NCBI RefSeq assembly: GCF_036323735.1
Contig: NC_086036.1
Location: 19,014,064 to 19,078,063 of the forward strand
Length of the DNA stretch: 64,000 bases
Source: Rattus norvegicus
Lineage: Eukaryota; Chordata; Mammalia; Rodentia; Muridae
Direction: 5' to 3'
Part shown: piece by piece, positions 60,001 through 64,000 of the stretch
Layout: each line of letters begins with the position of its first letter
How positions within the stretch are numbered: the first letter of the stretch is position 1
Notes under the pieces: generated by a model
The model's database searches: none
Seen by the model: only the letters and a program-made list of their open reading frames with translations
Told to the model about the DNA's origin: nothing
Program-made: the position numbers and the translations under genes

Positions 60001-60696
60001 GAACCATCAAAGTATTCACCCAATGGGTACCTTAAAGAGAAGGTTTTGTGTCCAAGGTGGGAATTTCCATACAAAGCAGATGTATTTGGCTCCAAGGCCA
60101 CAAAAGAAGAAGAGTTGGGGGGAAGGAAACGAACAGTGAAAAACTAAATGAAACAAATAAAAAATATAACAAGGAGGATAAAATTAGCCTGTAATCTCCT
60201 GAGAATAACAGAGTGAAGACTAAGCTGTGTTTGCTGAAATAATTTCATTCAAAGGCTGGGAGTGTTCTGGATTTGCAGATCTCATCAGGCTAAATGTACT
60301 GAGTGAATCGTATTTTAGTTGCCTTTAGGTATAGACACCATATTAGGAATACTATCTATTGAATTCTGGATATACCTAAGTTATATTTCCTTCAGAAGAA
60401 TAACTTCAACTCATTGAAGGCACAGAGACAAAGGGCCAAGCTCAGTCTATGCCAGGATTTGTTGGCACTGTTGCTCTGGGACACTGTGGACGGAACTGAG
60501 GTCCAGGCACTTAGGACTATATTTTGTCCTCTTCAGACACAAAGTGAGTTTCACACATCCTTTGTGACACATAGAAATATGTTTTTCTCCTTAGAATATC
60601 TCTTGACTAGACAGCACATGTAATTTAAAAACAAAGTATTGTTACCCACTTTATCACCCAGGTAGACATACTAAACCTCTTTTAGTGTTTGGTTTT
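54096..60696. other. Long non-coding stretch
   Basis: AT-rich sequence with few repeats and no recognisable gene. Includes small perfect tandem duplications (56487-56521 and 57404-57437). The relative lack of L1s from here to the end contrasts with the first two thirds of the window. 58370-58560 reads like a possible conserved non-coding element but cannot be tested here. Confidence 0.5.
57404..57437. repeat. 17-bp perfect tandem duplication
   Basis: TAGAGTATATTACTGGA occurs twice back to back (57404-57420, 57421-57437). Confidence 0.95.
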
Positions 60697-60709
60697 AAAA
60701 TTCTTTATA
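60697..60709. repeat. ID element target-site duplication, left
   Basis: AAAATTCTTTATA, perfectly repeated at 60792-60804. Confidence 0.9.
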
Positions 60710-60791
60710 GGGGTTGGGGATTTGGCTCAGTGGCAGAGCGCTTGCCTAGGAAGCGCAAGGCCCTGGGTTTGGTCCCCAGCTCCGAAAAAAA
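60710..60791 (+). mobile_element. ID SINE (BC1-derived)
   Basis: A 75-bp tRNA-like head from GGGGTTGGGGATTT to CAGCTCCG plus an A-tail, flanked by a perfect 13-bp duplication. The internal RNA polymerase III promoter is present: A box TGGCTCAGTGG (60723-60733) and B box GGTTTGGTCC (60766-60775). The B box carries T where the usual box has C (GGTTCGGTCC), which may weaken it. ID elements descend from the BC1 RNA gene and are most abundant in rat; this is the strongest single clue to the species. Confidence 0.97.
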
Positions 60792-60804
60792 AAAATTCTT
60801 TATA
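60792..60804. repeat. ID element target-site duplication, right
   Basis: Identical to 60697-60709; the first A's are shared with the A-tail. Confidence 0.9.
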
Positions 60805-60948
60805 TTTCAACTAATACACACTGGTTGAATATGAAATTACATACCAGAAGGGAGACATTTCGAGACTTAAATCTTTATGAACTGAAGAGGACACCTTGGA
60901 AATTACATGATGCTTCTACTGATTCACTCACACATTTTCTCTCTCTAG

Positions 60949-60951
<3 letters not shown>

Positions 60952-60992
<41 letters not shown>
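60952..60992. repeat. (TG)n microsatellite
   Basis: About 20 TG units. Confidence 0.97.
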
Positions 60993-60993
<1 letters not shown>

Positions 60994-61654
60994 CCCTTCT
61001 GTCTCTGTGTATCTCTGTAGTATATATGCATGTGCATTGGATAGACCTATGTGTAGAGCATGGAAGACTTAGAGTGGTTCTTCTGTTTTCATTCTGCCTC
61101 TGTGTCCAAAGTGGCTGTGGAGAAGAAAGAATGTATTTGGATTAAACTTCCAGGTTATAGTCTTTCACAGACGGAAGTTGAGGCAATAAATATAACAGAA
61201 ATTGAAGTTGGGAGCCAGGAGAATCAATATTTGCCAGCATTCTCTCTGGCTCATTCTCACCTAGCTCTCTTAAGCTGCCTAGGGCTACTAGCCTAAGTAA
61301 GGATGGTGCTACCCACAGTGGTCTGGATTCTCCCAAATTAACCACAAGCATCAGGAAAATCTCTGTGAACACCCATTGTGGTCTATTGCTCCCTCTCTTT
61401 AATCTTTGAGAAAAGTTATTTCACATAGCTTAGAGCTACTATGTTTTATTTAGCAATCAAGACAGAGCAATCCTCCTGTCTTTGTGCCTCGGGTGACCAT
61501 GCCATGACAGTTTTTACGTGGATACAGAAATTCAAAATCAACCCTTCTAATTGACACTAAGTCTCTCTTATGCTCAGCCCATTACGATCTCATCATCTTA
61601 TGTCTTGGCCATCAAATTGATGCTTCTGTAACTTGGACAGAGAAACTGCCTTTC

Positions 61655-61849
61655 TTTTTTTTTTAATTTTTTTAAAGATTTATTTATTATATGTAAGTAC
61701 ACTGTTTCTGTCTTCAGACACACCCGAAAAGGTCATCAGATCTCATTACAGATGGTTGTGAGCCACCATGTGGTTGCTGGGATTTGAACTCAGGACCTCT
61801 GGAAGAGCAGTCAGTACTCTTACCCGCTGAGCCATCTCTCCAGTAAACT
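61655..61849 (-). mobile_element. B2 SINE, minus strand
   Basis: T-rich tail complement at 61655-61675, then the complement of a B2 body ('cagatctcattacagatggttgtgagccaccatgtgg' landmarks at 61738-61774), ending in the complement of the tRNA-like head GGAGAGATGGCTCAGCGGGTAA (61820-61842). On the minus strand the A box is GGCTCAGCGGG and the B box GAGTTCAAATCCC (complement 61781-61793). Flanked by 13-bp duplications GAAACTGCCTTTC (61642-61654) and GAAACTGCCGTTC (61850-61862), one mismatch. Confidence 0.95.
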
Positions 61850-62222
61850 GAAACTGCCGTTCAAAAGAATCAAATTTCCTTTAATATGTCCATGCAAAAG
61901 TGTGTCATCAGATTTGTTTGTATATTTTGTTTTTCTGTTTATTTCTTATATTAAGGTATTTAGAGGCTTGTGCTCTGTCAGATCTCAACTGTAATTTCCA
62001 CATAGTTATTGATCCAATCAGCATGCTGAAAGATCCAAGAGAGGTAACTTCAACATGGATACAGGGTCATGCTTAATGATGTATTATTATTAAGGGTCCT
62101 TTAAAGGATCCAAGATCATTTCCCGAGTATCTGTTTCAGGTATCTCCCAACTGCCTATATCTCCTGCTGCAGGGGGTCTGACAGCCTTTCTATCCTCAGT
62201 AAGAGCTTCACTCACAAGCACA

Positions 62223-62228
<6 letters not shown>

Positions 62229-62267
<39 letters not shown>
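62229..62267. repeat. (AC)n microsatellite
   Basis: About 19 AC units. Confidence 0.97.
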
Positions 62268-62268
<1 letters not shown>

Positions 62269-63499
62269 AAACATGCATTAAAGTATTTTAAGGAAAGATG
62301 TGATGTTACCATTCAATAGAGAAGGATTATGCCAAACTTAGTTGGTTAGCTGTTGCTGAATGCTGAAAGGATAGAAGATTTTGAGAAGTAATGTTTCCAT
62401 AGCAAATGCTTAGGAGACATGATGGCTTTTACTTTAATTTCATTACTAATATGGTTTTATCTGTATGTTAGGATGTTTGGAAGTATCTATTTATTCACAT
62501 GGGGGCTAAATGATTTCAACATTCTTCTGAACAATGCAAGTAATGAAAGATTGTATGACAGCCGTAGGCAAATTCCAAAGACTGGACCACTGGATTTGGA
62601 TAGAAAAATTTCCTTTGCCATTTGTAGTTATGATGCAAGGAAGATTTTGTTTGCTGTATAGGGTTCAGGGTTATTTCTGGATATATCAAGCAAGAGCTTC
62701 CTTTTACCCCCCTCACATGCCCTGTCTATGCCCTCTGAGATGTAAAAGAAAGCATTTTCGCTCTGCTTTCCTGGAGGTTGTTAATTCAAGTGGAGGGGGG
62801 GAAATGTAGGTTTCCATTTTCTGCCAAGCTCTTAATCAAGGTGATTTTCTGAAAATGCAACGGCAGAAAATAAGCTCTTTTATTTTGAGACCAACAATAG
62901 TTTTTACAATGTTCTGCAAGGCTGAAACCCTCCTTAAAATGTTGGGGAGACAAAACCCGCTCCCACCTGAAAGGCCTCTTCACTTGCCTTGAAAGGATTT
63001 TTTTTAAAGCTATTCCCCTTAAGCTGCTTTTTCTTTCTGTGCAACTTCCCAATCCCATTCACAAACTGTTGCCATGGTAAATAATTATATCACAGATGAA
63101 ATGTGTACACTTCCTTTTCATAGCTGGAAGAGAAATTGTAGAGGGAAGGGGGAAAAATCAAAATCCTTTAAAATTACAGGGGAGATAGCAGAGGAAAGAT
63201 TGCCGCCTCGTTAACATAATTAGCTCCATGAATTATAAATTGGTATTAGAACTTGCTCTTCATGACAAAAGGAGTAATTATATTTACTCATGTAAAATTA
63301 AACAATACCAAAAAATTAATGGGACTCACCAGAAGCTCTCTTGACATTATCATAAAATTCGGAGATGTGAATATCCTACAATCTGAAGTGATTTAAGCAG
63401 CATAAACTTTAATACTGCTCAAATTTGCTCTGTAGACATATATCTCTTGGCTATTTTATAATTTTAATTTTATGTTTATTATCCACTGAAAATATATAT

Positions 63500-63587
<88 letters not shown>

Positions 63588-63597
63588 ACACACACAT

Positions 63598-63638
<41 letters not shown>

Positions 63639-63663
63639 ACCACCACCACCACCACCACCACCA
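63500..63663. repeat. (TC)n(CA)n(CCA)n compound microsatellite
   Basis: Three arrays in direct succession: TC (63500-63553), CA with CAGACA and CATGCA interruptions (63553-63636), and about nine CCA/ACC units (63637-63663). The overlapping 60-90 codon frames on both strands are simple-repeat artefacts. Confidence 0.97.
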
Positions 63664-64000
63664 GTACCACAACCAACAACTAAATAATCAATAACCAAAG
63701 TGGTTTCTTTCTAGAATGTGCCACAAAAAAGACCAGATGTCCTAACCATAATAGGACAAGGAAGTACATTTCAAATGCATCTAAATTATTGAAGCTGCCT
63801 CCCATATTGTGTTGTTGGTGTGAGGTAATTAGTTTAGGGGTATAGATGATCTAACTATATTGTATACATGTGGGAAATTTTCAAAGCATAAAGAACATGG
63901 GGCTGCTCTGAGCGGTGTTTTTACTTAGATAAAGGATTTTAAAAGAGTTCCTGTAGCAATGGGATTCTAAGATGTCAGGACAGTAATGTATCAAGGAATA

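Larger units (their letters stand above)
61863..64000. other. Non-coding stretch with microsatellites
   Basis: No gene recognised. Contains the CA repeat at 62229-62267, a 10-bp inverted repeat at 62816-62871, an AT/ATTA-rich stretch at 63120-63400 that may be conserved non-coding DNA, and the compound repeat at 63500-63663. Confidence 0.55.

Noticed and set aside
60710..60784. tRNA-like sequence with A and B boxes, possibly a tRNA gene.
   Set aside because: The A-tail and the 13-bp target duplication show it is an ID SINE; its body matches the BC1-derived family.
63425..63694. Ser-Leu, Thr-His and poly-His frames, and Val-Cys frames on the other strand.
   Set aside because: Translation of TC, CA and CCA microsatellites.

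Overview
The window looks like gene-poor murid rodent DNA, most likely rat (Rattus). The evidence is a tRNA-like ID SINE with a clean target-site duplication at 60710, a B2 SINE at 61655, four long young-to-middle-aged murine-type L1 elements, several older Lx-type L1 3' ends, a class I (gammaretrovirus-like) endogenous retrovirus and many long CA/GA/TC microsatellites. I found no intact host protein-coding gene, no rRNA or functional tRNA gene, no CRISPR array and nothing bacterial. Essentially every long reading frame belongs to a transposon, to its antisense shadow or to a microsatellite. Layout: (1) 1-9850 is an L1 ORF2-3'UTR copy split at 1838 by a 6.3 kb provirus. The provirus has two 579-bp LTRs and a 4-bp CATC target duplication, and its gag, pol and env are degraded. 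(2) 9851-20480 is mostly non-repetitive sequence with microsatellites, a minus-strand L1 3' end (12150-12640), a plus-strand L1 3' end (15961-16190) and an old Lx 3'UTR (17582-18222). (3) 20483-26625 is a near full-length L1 with 5'UTR, ORF1 and ORF2, all broken. (4) 26640-33140 is unique DNA plus an old minus-strand L1 3' end and an inverted ('twin-primed') old L1 at 30355-31905. (5) 33140-43592 is a nested pair: an almost full-length L1 (35617-41570) sits inside the ORF2 of another L1 (33140-35616 plus 41571-43592), both on the plus strand. (6) 43593-64000 is mostly non-repetitive AT-rich sequence. It contains a possible URR1-like DNA transposon, a possible LTR fragment, a second twin-primed Lx copy (53470-54095), the ID and B2 SINEs, long microsatellites and a possible conserved non-coding stretch near 63120-63400. 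How the parts relate: nothing here works together as a pathway. The value of the window is its layered insertion history (L1, then ERV in L1; L1, then L1 in L1). Two observations stand out. The nested L1s share the same nonsense codon in their reverse-transcriptase domain. The two old L1 copies are inverted in a way that can be verified against sense copies in the same window. I did not find a convincing previously undescribed system. Limits: boundaries of old repeats are by eye (about 10-50 bp uncertainty), subfamily names are from memory of consensus features, and no database search was possible.
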